Positions 27,617 to 35,931 of a DNA stretch of 64,000 bases are shown in pieces. The notes beneath the pieces were generated by a model. That model was given only the letters and a program-made list of their open reading frames with translations, was not told the origin of the DNA and did no database searches. The stretch lies in assembly GCF_008634025.1 (NCBI RefSeq), contig NZ_PDCM01000001.1:483501-547500 (forward strand). Reading direction: 5' to 3'. The translations under genes and the position numbers were made by a program. Numbering within the stretch: the first letter of the stretch is position 1; each line of letters opens with the position of its first letter. This DNA comes from Streptomyces albofaciens JCM 4342 (GTDB taxonomy: Bacteria > Actinomycetota > Actinomycetes > Streptomycetales > Streptomycetaceae).

Positions 27617-28768
27617 GTGCGGGTGCGTCGAGGCGGCAGGGGCCGTTCGGGCGAGCGGGAACGGCGGCGGCGCCGTTCCGGCATGTCGCCGTTCGGGCAG
27701 CGGATCGTCTGCTGGCTGCCGCTGATCCTGCTGGTGGCGGGGTTGATCTTCGACAGCGGCACGCCCGAGCGCTATACGGCCGCGCCGTTCTTCTCCGCCG
27801 CGCCCCTGGTGGCGGCGCCCCTGTACTCGCTGCGCAGCACGGCCGTGACCGCGGCGGCGGCCGTCGCCGCCGAGATCTGGGTCGTGACGTACCACGGGGG
27901 CCGGGACACGAACCAGTCCTTCACCGAGGGCCTGACCGTTTTGGTGGTGGCCATCCTGGCGCTCGGCATCAACCGGGTCGTACGGATGAGCGACGCCCGG
28001 CTGGCCTCCGTACGGGACGTCGCGGAGGCCGCCCAGCGGGCCGTACTGCCGACACCCGCCGAACGGATCGGCGGGCTGGCGGTCGCCGCGCGCTACGTGG
28101 CGGCGCAGGCGGACGCCCGGATCGGCGGCGACCTGTACGCGGTCCAGGACACCCCGCACGGCGTACGGCTGATCGTCGGCGACGTACGGGGCAAGGGTCT
28201 GGAGGCCGTGGAGGCCGCGGTGATCGTCATCGGGGCCTTCCGGGAAGCCGCCGAACAGGAGGCCACTCTGGAGGCGGTGGCGGGGCGCCTGGAGCGCGCG
28301 CTGCAACGCGAGGGCAGTCGGCGGGAGGGCCTCGACCAGTTCGAGGGGTTCACCACGGCCGTACTGGCGGAACTGCCCTCGGACGAACACGCCGCCCTAC
28401 GAGTCCTCAACCGCGGCCACCCGGCACCGCTGCTGTTCGCGCCCGACGGCGGGCTGTGCGAGCTGACGCCCAAGTCGCCCGCGCTGCCGCTCGGCATGAG
28501 CGAGGTGGCCGGCTGGCCGGACCGGGCGGACGAGACGGCGTTCCCGGCGGGCTCGATCCTGCTGCTCTTCACGGACGGCGTGACCGAGGCCCGCGACCGC
28601 GACGGCGTCTTCTACGACCCGGCGGCGCGGCTGGGCGGCCGGGTCTGGTCCGGGCACGGGCCGGAGGCGCTGCTGGACGCGCTGGTGGAGGACGTGGCCG
28701 CGCACACGGGCGGGGAGACGGCGGACGATATGGCGCTGCTGGCGGTGCAGCGGCCGGTGCGGGGGTGA
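27617..28768 (+). CDS. Membrane-associated PP2C (SpoIIE/RsbU-type) serine/threonine phosphatase
   Basis: A 383-residue protein. A basic N-terminus precedes three or four membrane segments (IVCWLPLILLVAGLIF, PLVAAPLYS region, AVAAEIWVVTY and LTVLVVAILALGI). A SpoIIE phosphatase domain follows: ARYVAAQADARIGGDLYAV, IVGDVRGKGLEAVEAA, NRGHPAPLLF, LLLFTDGVTEARDRDG and ETADDMALLAV, which hold the metal-binding aspartates. Such enzymes act in partner-switching control of sigma factors; the partner is unknown. The GTG at 27617 follows GGGAGG with seven bases between. The open frame further upstream runs into the 51-bp repeats. Confidence 0.86.
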   Translation: MRVRRGGRGRSGERERRRRRSGMSPFGQRIVCWLPLILLVAGLIFDSGTPERYTAAPFFSAAPLVAAPLYSLRSTAVTAAAAVAAEIWVVTYHGGRDTNQSFTEGLTVLVVAILALGINRVVRMSDARLASVRDVAEAAQRAVLPTPAERIGGLAVAARYVAAQADARIGGDLYAVQDTPHGVRLIVGDVRGKGLEAVEAAVIVIGAFREAAEQEATLEAVAGRLERALQREGSRREGLDQFEGFTTAVLAELPSDEHAALRVLNRGHPAPLLFAPDGGLCELTPKSPALPLGMSEVAGWPDRADETAFPAGSILLLFTDGVTEARDRDGVFYDPAARLGGRVWSGHGPEALLDALVEDVAAHTGGETADDMALLAVQRPVRG

Positions 28769-28829
28769 GGGTTCGCGTTCGTCCGTGTACCGGCGTGGTT
28801 TTGTGGCCGCAGCGGCTGCCGTAACGGGA

Positions 28830-29876
28830 TCACAGCCATTGCACGCTCTGACCGTACCGGCCGGTCAGGGCGACCGGCCGCCCGTCGAGGGCCAGGGTCA
28901 GCAGCCGTTCCGTCGTCGGCGTCGGCAGGGGGTGCGCGAGCCGGGGCGTGGTGATCCACGGGAGGACGGAGTGGTGCTCGTTGGAGACCCAGTGCCCGGG
29001 GCCGTGCCCCAGGCGGCTGCGCTCCCGTAGTACGGACGGTACGAGCCGGGCGAACTCCTCGCGGCGCTCCGGAGGGAGGCACGCCATCACGGAGGTGTGG
29101 AAGACGACGAGCGTCGCCCCGAGCGGCGCCTCGGCCGCCAGCGCGGGCAGCGCGTCGATCAGGTCGCCGCGCATCATACGGGGGCGCGGTGCGGACCGTA
29201 CCGCTTCTCCGGCGGCCCGCTGGCGCCGTACGCGCTCGTCGGTGGCGTCCGGCCAGACGAGGGCCTCCCGCCAGCGGACGTCGTCGGGGTCGGCCGGGTC
29301 GAGTGGGCTGAGGTCGATGCCCGCGCGCCAGGCGATGTCCGGGACGCGGTCGGGTACGGGGGTGCCCGCGCCCGTACGGCAGGGGAGGACCGCCGCGCTG
29401 TCCGGCGGGCCGAACTCCGGCCGCTCGTCGTAGCGGTAGCGATAGCGGTCCGGGTAGAGGCACAGGCCCGCCGACGCGCCGACCTCCAGGAGGGCGAGCG
29501 GCTGCGGGAGGCGGGCGAAAAGGGGGAGCAGGGTCGCGCAGCGGGCCGGCTCGTTGGTCCGGGTCCGGCGCCGCGTGATGACGGCGCTCACCTCGTCCCA
29601 GTGGCGCAGGGTCCACTCGCGCCAGCCGCGGTACGCCGCGTCGCCGCGCGGGCCGTGCTCCGCGTACGGGCCGTCGAGGTAGCGGACGGCGGCGAGCAGG
29701 AGGCCGGGCCGCTGCTTCTCGCCGGCGGGCAGGCAGCGCGCGAGGTGGGCGCAGAACTCGGGGTCGTGGCCGATCCGCGCGGCCAGCTCCTCATGGGCGT
29801 CGGACTGCCCGCGCGCCTCATACCAGGCGAAGTTCACATATCGATCCGCCAGTGCCCGCGCGCTGTTGACGACCAT
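28830..29876 (-). CDS. DUF2332 family protein
   Basis: A 348-residue soluble protein matching the DUF2332 family. Signatures are NFAWYEARGQSDAHEELAAR, the small-residue loop LLEVGASAGLCLYPDRYRYR, and GTLVVFHTSVMACLPPERR-like TLVVFHTSVMACLP. The LLEVGASAG loop recalls the SAM-binding motif I of methyltransferases, but activity has not been shown to my knowledge. No membrane segment or signal. The ATG at 29876 gives MVVNSARALADRY. It is divergent from the riboswitch-controlled peptidase gene. Confidence 0.82.
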   Translation of the reverse strand: MVVNSARALADRYVNFAWYEARGQSDAHEELAARIGHDPEFCAHLARCLPAGEKQRPGLLLAAVRYLDGPYAEHGPRGDAAYRGWREWTLRHWDEVSAVITRRRTRTNEPARCATLLPLFARLPQPLALLEVGASAGLCLYPDRYRYRYDERPEFGPPDSAAVLPCRTGAGTPVPDRVPDIAWRAGIDLSPLDPADPDDVRWREALVWPDATDERVRRQRAAGEAVRSAPRPRMMRGDLIDALPALAAEAPLGATLVVFHTSVMACLPPERREEFARLVPSVLRERSRLGHGPGHWVSNEHHSVLPWITTPRLAHPLPTPTTERLLTLALDGRPVALTGRYGQSVQWL

Positions 29877-30089
29877 GATCAGACGTTACTGCCCGCACGC
29901 AGCGTCATCGCCGGGAGCCTTCGCGCATAACGACTGCCGCACAATCACGCATCTCAGGTTTGAAGATCGTTTTTCAAGTTGCCCTGGTTTGGGCCTTGGT
30001 GAGGCGTAAGTCTGGGCCAAAGCCACCACAAAATGACCTCGGATTCGCCCGAACGCTTGGTATCCGGCCGCGGAGTCTATTACAGTCCG

Positions 30090-30505
30090 ATAACGGAGCG
30101 CGGTCGTCCCAGCCGTCGCAAGAGGCGGCACCGTGCGCCGACGCCGAATCCCGTCAGCAGGTTCACAACTGAATCACCGTTGGACCACCGCTGGACCGGC
30201 CTGCGCCCCGGTGCCGGACCGGCGCGTGTCCTGGGGACCGGGCCACCATCACCTCGGAGCACCCTGGGGCTCCTGGAGCACTCCGGGGTGTGCCGGACGG
30301 CACCGATCCGTAGCCACCTCCGTACTCATCGGGACCGTCCCCCGCAGGCGCCACAGGAGCCCGTCCCCGTCCTGCACCGCACTCGGTGCCCGCACACTGC
30401 GGGCTCCGACGCTCTGGCTCGAACGCTCTGGGAGCCACCGCCCGGCGCCGTGAGGGGCTGGGAGGCGGACCCCACCGCTGACCCGGTAGGCGAGAGGAAG
30501 GAAAG
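30090..30505 (+). promoter_or_regulatory. Probable c-di-AMP (ydaO/yuaA-type) riboswitch leader
   Basis: The leader of the M23 peptidase gene ends with CGCTGACCCGGTAGGCGAGA followed by GGAAGGAAAGGA. This is the conserved 3' tail I recall from ydaO riboswitches upstream of Streptomyces rpf and cell-wall hydrolase genes. The actinobacterial 5' element GCCGAATCC appears at 30143-30151. A TATTAC-like -10 near 30077 would place transcription start just upstream. The span between the two elements (about 340 bases) is longer than usual, and I could not fold the middle by eye, so the 5' boundary is uncertain. Confidence 0.55.
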
Positions 30506-30517
30506 GAGTGCGCCCCC

Positions 30518-31975
30518 GTGGCGTCCAACAGCCCTGCCGGCTTCGTCCCCGAGGTTCCCTTCGGTGCTGCCGGCGCGCCATCAGCCGCCGCTGTGCCGGA
30601 CGCTGCCGTCACCTCACCCGCCACCGGCATACGCATCGTCCCCCAAGCGTCCGCCGATCCGGGGGCGTTTGCGGTCGGGGCGGTGGATGCGGTTGGGATG
30701 GCGGGTGCTGTCGGGGCGGTGGATGCTGTCGGGGTGGCGGGTGCTGTTGGGGCGGTGGGTGCCGTCGGATCGGCGGGTGCTGTTGGGATGGTGGATGCTG
30801 TTGGGTCGGCGGGTGTCGTTGGGATGGTGGATGCCGCTGACGGCTTCCTCGGCTCCTCCGGACCCGTCGGTTCGCCCAGTTCGCCCGGCTTCCCCGGTTC
30901 GCCCGGCTTCCCCGGTTCGCCCGGCTCTCCCGGTTCACCAGGCTCCCCCGGTTCCCCCGGCTCCTTCGAGGAGTGGAACCCGACCGAGGAATCCCTGCCC
31001 CCCATACGCGGCAAGCACCGGGTCATCGGCAAGCAGCGCGGCGGACTCACCCGCGGCGGTACGGTTCTGGGCGTCGGCGTCATCGCGGCAGTGGGCGCCA
31101 GTGGAATGGCGTCGGCCGAGGACAGGCCGCCGCTGCCGGTGTCGATGCCGGACCTCGGCGAGTTCGTGGACGACGCCGCGGCCCAGCTGCCGGACGCCAC
31201 GTCCCTGCCGGGCATCGGCGACCTGATATCCGACGGCGCCGGCTCCTCAGCCGCCGACGGCGCCACCCAGGCTTCCGCCGCCCCCCTCACCCAGGCCGGT
31301 CTCAGCCGCAGCGAGGCGGAGCAGGGCAGAGGCGCGGGTGATTCGCTGCGCGACCGCATCCTCCAGCAGGCCGACCGGCAGCAGAGCGCCGCGGAGGACG
31401 AGGAGCACGCGGCCGCCGAGCAGGCCGCTGCCCAGCAGGCCACGCGGGACGCGGCGACGGACCGGCAGGAGGCCGAGAAGGCCGCGACCGCCAAGGAGTC
31501 CGCGGCACGCGAGGCCCGCCGCACGGCGGAAGCGGCGGAGCGCGCGAAGGCGGAGGCCGAGCGCCGCGCCGAACTGGCCCGCAGCTACGTCTCCCCCCTC
31601 ACCTCCTACACCCTCACCGCCGGGTTCGGGCAGGCAGGCGACCGCTGGGTGGCCAACCACACCGGGCTGGACTTCGCCGCCCCCACCGGCACCCCGGCCA
31701 AGGCGGTCCACGGCGGCACGGTCACCCAGGCGGGCTGGGCCGGCGCGTACGGCTACCGCATCGTCCTCACCACGGACGACGGTACGGAACTGTGGTTCTG
31801 CCACCTCTCGTCGATCGTCCGCGCCTCCGGCAAGGTCGCCGCCGGCGAGGTCATCGGCCGCGTCGGCGCCACCGGCAACGTCACCGGCCCACACCTGCAC
31901 CTGGAAGTACGCCCGGGCGGCGGCACACCGGTCGACCCGAAGCCGTGGCTGCGGGAGCACGGGCTCGACGTGTGA
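30518..31975 (+). CDS. M23 family metallopeptidase with repeat-rich N-terminus
   Basis: A 485-residue cell-wall endopeptidase. The C-terminal M23/LytM domain (residues about 360-485) has the zinc ligands in HTGLDFAAPTGTP and GPHLHLEVRPGG. Residues about 180-205 (GGTVLGVGVIAAVGASGMASA) look like a signal peptide with cleavage after ASA. A long Ala/Glu/Arg coiled-coil (about 255-355) follows. Ahead of the signal-like segment lie four copies of a 12-residue repeat (55-102, AVDAVGMAGAVG) and a collagen-like GxP stretch (118-149), an unusual extension. The GTG at 30518 follows AAAGGAG. A c-di-AMP riboswitch probably controls it, in line with wall homeostasis. Confidence 0.88.
   Translation: MASNSPAGFVPEVPFGAAGAPSAAAVPDAAVTSPATGIRIVPQASADPGAFAVGAVDAVGMAGAVGAVDAVGVAGAVGAVGAVGSAGAVGMVDAVGSAGVVGMVDAADGFLGSSGPVGSPSSPGFPGSPGFPGSPGSPGSPGSPGSPGSFEEWNPTEESLPPIRGKHRVIGKQRGGLTRGGTVLGVGVIAAVGASGMASAEDRPPLPVSMPDLGEFVDDAAAQLPDATSLPGIGDLISDGAGSSAADGATQASAAPLTQAGLSRSEAEQGRGAGDSLRDRILQQADRQQSAAEDEEHAAAEQAAAQQATRDAATDRQEAEKAATAKESAAREARRTAEAAERAKAEAERRAELARSYVSPLTSYTLTAGFGQAGDRWVANHTGLDFAAPTGTPAKAVHGGTVTQAGWAGAYGYRIVLTTDDGTELWFCHLSSIVRASGKVAAGEVIGRVGATGNVTGPHLHLEVRPGGGTPVDPKPWLREHGLDV
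30680..30823 (+). repeat. 36-bp in-frame tandem repeat in the M23 peptidase gene
   Basis: Four units of 36 bp encode AVDAVGMAGAVG, AVDAVGVAGAVG, AVGAVGSAGAVG and MVDAVGSAGVVG, followed by a partial fifth. The codons vary between units, so the array is not brand new. Confidence 0.85.
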
Positions 31976-32029
31976 GGTGACCGAGACGGGTGACGCGGGG
32001 GCGGAGGCGGGGTCCCGGGGCGAGAACGG

Positions 32030-32150
32030 GCCCTCCTCCTCCCCCTCACCCGCCCAGCCTTCGGCTCCCTCCCTCTTCCCTCCCCCTCCCTCCCTCCCTC
32101 CCTTCCTCCCCTCCCTCCCCTCCCTCCCCTCTTCTCCCCCTCAACCTGGG
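32030..32150. repeat. Polypyrimidine tract (about 115 bases, CCCTCCCT-rich)
   Basis: Nearly uninterrupted C and T on the plus strand, with many CCCTCC and CCTCCC units. It lies between the M23 peptidase stop and the MFS transporter start. The mirror-like, purine/pyrimidine-segregated composition could form triplex or G-quadruplex structures on the opposite strand. No gene is supported. Confidence 0.85.
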
Positions 32151-32240
32151 CATTTCGTTTGCTTTGCGCGTCGCCCACCGGGCACTCGGATGGATGCGCC
32201 GCCGGGGTGGACCGGCCCCGGCCCGGTTCAGGAGGGTGCG

Positions 32241-33815
32241 ATGAAACCGAACGACAAGGCACGGGCGGGGCACGGCGGCGGGACCGCACCCGGTACGACC
32301 ACGGACCGGAGCACCGAAAACCCCACAACCAAGTCCACCCCCACCTCCACCCCCACCTCTCCTTCCACCCCCACCCCCACCCCTGCCATCACCACCAACG
32401 TCCCCGCCCGCCTCGACCGACTGCCCTGGTCACGCTGGCACTGGATGGTCGTGATCGGCCTCGGCACGGTGTGGATCCTGGACGGTCTGGAAGTGACCGT
32501 CGTCGGCAACATCGCCGGCCGCCTCTCCGAGCAGGGCAGCGGACTGCCCATCTCGTCCGCGCAGGTCACGGGCATCGCCGCGGCCCTGTACGTGGCGGGG
32601 GCCTGCTCCGGCGCGCCGTTCTTCGGACGGCTCACCGACCTCTTCGGCCGCAAGAAACTCTTCCTGATCACGCTGGCCGTCTACCTGGCCGCCACCGCCC
32701 TGACCGCGGTCTCCTTCTCCTCCTGGTGGTTCTTCCTCTTCCGCTTCCTGACCGGTTTCGGCATCGGCGGCGAGTACGCGGCGATCAACTCGGCCGTCGA
32801 CGAGCTGATCCCGTCCACCTACCGCGGACGTGTCGACCTGCTCATCAACGGCAGCTTCTGGCTCGGCGCGATCGGCGGTTCCCTGCTGTCCATCGTGATG
32901 CTGGACACCGAGATCTTCCCCATGAACGTCGGATGGCGACTCACCTTCGCACTCGGCGTCGTCCTCGGCCTGGTCATCCTCCTCGTACGCCGTAACGTGC
33001 CGGAGAGCCCACGGTGGCTGTTCATCCACGGCCGGGGAGAGGAGGCGGAGCGGCTCGTCGCCTCCATCGAGAAGCAGATCGCCGACGAGAAGGGCGAGCC
33101 CCTCCCCGAGCCCGAGGGCGAGATCACCATCCACCCCCGCAAGAGCATCGGCTTCACCGAGATCGCCCGCACCGTCTTCTCGCGCTACCGGCGGCGCGCC
33201 ATCCTCGGCCTCGCCCTCTTCATCGGCCAGGCGTTCCTCTACAACGCCGTCACCTTCGGTTTCGGCGCCATCCTGACCTCGTTCTTCGACGTGCCGACGT
33301 CCAGCACCGGCTACTTCTTCGCGGTCATGGCAGCCGGGAACTTCCTCGGCCCGCTCCTCCTCGGCAAGCTCTTCGACACCGTCGGCCGCCGCATCATGAT
33401 CTCCGGCACCTATCTCCTCTCCGGCGCCCTCCTCTTCGCCACCGCCTGGCTCTTCTCCGCGGGCCACCTGACGGCCACCACGCTCACCGCCTGCTGGTGC
33501 GTGGTCCTCTTCTTCGCCTCGGCCGGTGCCAGCAGCGCGTATCTGACCGTCTCGGAGATCTTCCCCATGGAGACCCGGGCGATGGCCATCGCCTTCTTCT
33601 ACGCGATCGGTACGGCCGCGGGCGGCATCAGCGGCCCCCTGGTCTTCGCCGGCCTGACCGAGTCCGGCGTGGTCGCCGACACGGCACTCGCCTTCTGCAT
33701 CGGCGCCACCCTGATGTGCCTGGCCGGTCTCACCGCCGCCCTGCTGGCCGTACGCGCCGAACGCCGCTCCCTGGAGAGCATCGCCAGCCCGCTGTCCTCG
33801 GCCCCCAGCACCTGA
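32241..33815 (+). CDS. MFS transporter, sugar-porter/SHS-like
   Basis: A 524-residue twelve-helix transporter. A Pro/Thr/Ser-rich N-terminal tail (about 50 residues) precedes WHWMVVIGLGTVWILDGLEV. The loop 2-3 motif is GRLTDLFGRKKLF, with RFLTGFGIGGEYAAINSAVD and the loop 6 motif PESPRWLFIHGRGEEAERLV. The second half has GKLFDTVGRRIMISG and SEIFPMETRAMAIAF. PESPRWL and the RxGRR-type loops place it near sugar and organic-acid porters; the substrate is not readable. The ATG at 32241 has a strong ribosome site (AGGAGGG). The gene stands alone behind the polypyrimidine tract. Confidence 0.88.
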   Translation: MKPNDKARAGHGGGTAPGTTTDRSTENPTTKSTPTSTPTSPSTPTPTPAITTNVPARLDRLPWSRWHWMVVIGLGTVWILDGLEVTVVGNIAGRLSEQGSGLPISSAQVTGIAAALYVAGACSGAPFFGRLTDLFGRKKLFLITLAVYLAATALTAVSFSSWWFFLFRFLTGFGIGGEYAAINSAVDELIPSTYRGRVDLLINGSFWLGAIGGSLLSIVMLDTEIFPMNVGWRLTFALGVVLGLVILLVRRNVPESPRWLFIHGRGEEAERLVASIEKQIADEKGEPLPEPEGEITIHPRKSIGFTEIARTVFSRYRRRAILGLALFIGQAFLYNAVTFGFGAILTSFFDVPTSSTGYFFAVMAAGNFLGPLLLGKLFDTVGRRIMISGTYLLSGALLFATAWLFSAGHLTATTLTACWCVVLFFASAGASSAYLTVSEIFPMETRAMAIAFFYAIGTAAGGISGPLVFAGLTESGVVADTALAFCIGATLMCLAGLTAALLAVRAERRSLESIASPLSSAPST

Positions 33816-33931
33816 CCTGGCCCCTGCCCGCCCCGGTCCCAGCGCCACCCGTCGCACCGAGCCGGCTCTTGGCCGACTTCTTCCCCTCCCGGGCTGCGGT
33901 GCCGCGCCTCCCCGCCTACGTTGGAAAGATC

Positions 33932-34879
33932 ATGACCGATACACAGACACAGAAGACCCTCGGCTCCCTGTCCGTCTCCCCGCTCTCGCTCGGCGGCAAT
34001 GTCTTCGGCTGGTCCGCGGACGAGCCCCAGTCCTTCGCCGTACTGGACGCGTACGTCGCCGGCGGCGGCAACTTCATTGACACCGCCGACGTGTACTCGG
34101 CCTGGGTGCCCGGCAACAAGGGCGGCGAATCCGAGACCGTCATCGGCAACTGGCTCGCCTCCCGCGGCAACCGCGACCAGGTCGTCATCGCCACCAAGGT
34201 CGGCGCCCACCCGGACCACAAGGGCCTGGCCCCCGCCACCATCAAAGCCGCCGTCGACGAGTCCCTCACCCGCCTGCGCACCGACTACATCGACCTCTAC
34301 TACACCCACTACGACGACGAGTCCCTCGACGTCTCCGACTTCCTCCCGGTCCTCGACGAACTCGTCAAGGCCGGCAAGGTCCGCGAAATCGCCGCCTCCA
34401 ACATCTCGGCCCAGCGCCTCGAAGCGGCCCTGACCTTCTCCGCCGACGAAAACCTGGCCCGCTACGTCGCCGTACAGCCCCACTACAACTTGGTTTCCCG
34501 TGAAACATACGAGGGGGAGCTGGCCGACACCGCGGCCCGCCACGGCCTGGGCGCCGTCCCGTACTACGCCCTCGCGTCCGGCTTCCTCACCGGCAAGTAC
34601 CGCCCGGACAGCGACGTGAACAGCGTCCGTTCCGAAAAGGCCGCCCATCACCTGTCCACCGACCGCGGCCGCAAGGTCCTCGCCGCCCTGGACACCGTGG
34701 CCGCCGCCCACCAGGCCGAACACGCCACGGTGGCCCTGGCCTGGCTGGCCGCCCAGCCCACGGTCACGGCCCCCATCGCCAGCGCCCGCACGGTGGACCA
34801 ACTCCCGGCCCTGATGGCCTTGTCCGACCTCCACCTCACCGAGGACGAACTGACACTCCTCAACGAGGCCTCGGCCTGA
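33932..34879 (+). CDS. Aldo/keto reductase
   Basis: A 315-residue NADPH-dependent oxidoreductase of the AKR superfamily with the (beta/alpha)8 fold. The catalytic tetrad is readable as Asp50, Tyr55 (FIDTADVYSAW), Lys89 (VVIATKVG) and His126 (LYYTHYDD). Cofactor-binding blocks are EIAASNISAQRLEAAL, VAVQPHYNLVSRE and VPYYALASGFLTGKY near the C-terminal half, then APIASARTVDQL. No substrate can be assigned. The start MTDTQTQKTLGSLSVSPLS at 33932 is typical. It ends 37 bases before a long perfect terminator shared with the convergent small gene. Confidence 0.93.
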   Translation: MTDTQTQKTLGSLSVSPLSLGGNVFGWSADEPQSFAVLDAYVAGGGNFIDTADVYSAWVPGNKGGESETVIGNWLASRGNRDQVVIATKVGAHPDHKGLAPATIKAAVDESLTRLRTDYIDLYYTHYDDESLDVSDFLPVLDELVKAGKVREIAASNISAQRLEAALTFSADENLARYVAVQPHYNLVSRETYEGELADTAARHGLGAVPYYALASGFLTGKYRPDSDVNSVRSEKAAHHLSTDRGRKVLAALDTVAAAHQAEHATVALAWLAAQPTVTAPIASARTVDQLPALMALSDLHLTEDELTLLNEASA

Positions 34880-34915
34880 AACCTCCGACCCGATTACGGG
34901 CTCGCACCACACACG

Positions 34916-34951
34916 AGGGCGGTCGCGTACCCGTAGGTACGCGACCGCCCT
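34916..34951. terminator. Bidirectional terminator
   Basis: A perfect 16-bp stem (AGGGCGGTCGCGTACC at 34916-34931 and its complement at 34936-34951) with loop CGTA lies between two convergent genes. Confidence 0.85.
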
Positions 34952-34972
34952 TCCCACTCCAACCTCGGACCC

Positions 34973-35275
34973 CTACTTCCGCCGGTCAGCAACCACCCAA
35001 GAAGCCGCCCCCACAATCCCCGCCACCGCAAACACCGACGGCCAGGCTCCCACCTTCTTGGCCAACGGATGCGACCCCGCAAACGCCGCCACGTACGCCC
35101 CACTCAACACCGCAGCAGCCTTCTTCCCAGCCTTCCGCTCCCACTCCCGAGCCGCCACAGCCCCCGCAGCAGCAAGCGCTACCCCACCAAGGGGCCGCTT
35201 CTTGGTCCAACGGGCTACGCCGTAGCCGCCTACGAGCCCAGTCGCAGCTATCACCGCCGACGGTACTTGTGCCAT
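34973..35275 (-). CDS. Small hypothetical membrane protein
   Basis: A 100-residue protein with two or three hydrophobic segments: VPSAVIAATGLVGGYGVARW, GGVALAAAGAVAA and SVFAVAGIVGAASWVVAD. Basic residues lie between them (TKKRPL, RKAGKKAA). A good ribosome site (AGGGAGG) precedes the ATG at 35275. Codon positions show the expected high third-position G+C. No domain is recognised. The convergent neighbour is the aldo/keto reductase. Confidence 0.7.
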   Translation of the reverse strand: MAQVPSAVIAATGLVGGYGVARWTKKRPLGGVALAAAGAVAAREWERKAGKKAAAVLSGAYVAAFAGSHPLAKKVGAWPSVFAVAGIVGAASWVVADRRK

Positions 35276-35462
35276 GTCCGGAACCTCCCTGTTAGAGAAC
35301 CATCGCGCGCGACTCTACGCCGACGGGGCGGCGTAGGCCGGCAGCCGGGGCAGGGGGGCGGGGTGGCCTGGCAGCGCGCCCGGGAGACGGTTGTCCCGCC
35401 AGCCGCGCTGCCGGCCTGTTATATGAGGTGGCCCGCCCATAGGACGGGAATGGGACCCGTCG

Positions 35463-35666
35463 TTACGGCCGGCGGGAGGCAGCCACCTGGTACCAGGTCT
35501 GGCAGACCATCGCCACGGAGACCAGGACGACCACGGCCCAGATGTGCACCGGGTCGTGGGGCCAGCGGCCCGGAAGTACGAGGCTGCTCACCGGGCTGGC
35601 GCAGGCGTACAGAGTGAGCAGCGCCAGAGGAGCGCCATTGCGCGGGTTCGTGGGATCGTTGTTCAT
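35463..35666 (-). CDS. Tiny two-helix membrane protein
   Basis: A 67-residue protein MNNDPTNPRNGAPLALLTLY with two hydrophobic segments (LALLTLYACASPVSSLVL and HIWAVVVLVSVAMVCQTWYQ) joined by PGRWPHDPV. The ribosome site AAGGAGGT, seven bases before the ATG at 35666, is a perfect match and decides the start; the upstream open frame is not used. It lies downstream of the XRE-type regulator gene on the same strand, about 265 bases away. It may be a partner of that regulator or a stand-alone small protein. Function unknown. Confidence 0.62.
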   Translation of the reverse strand: MNNDPTNPRNGAPLALLTLYACASPVSSLVLPGRWPHDPVHIWAVVVLVSVAMVCQTWYQVAASRRP

Positions 35667-35931
35667 GCGTTTTACCTCCTTGTTTACAGGCACGGTGGTG
35701 ACGCGGCGCCCGTCGCTTCTTCTGGGCAAAGTCGGAGCGGCGGGCCGTCTTCTGTCTGGGCACGGGTGCACAGACGGACCGGTACGGCTTGGGGCGTGAT
35801 CGTGATCAGCCCCTCGTGGTGGCTCATCGCGGCGGGAGGGGCCCGGGGCCGCGGGGCGTCGGAGGCGCGGGCAGGATTCTGGATGACGGCTTTCCCTTTC
35901 GGTCAGTCGGGGACGTACGGGGTAGCGACGG

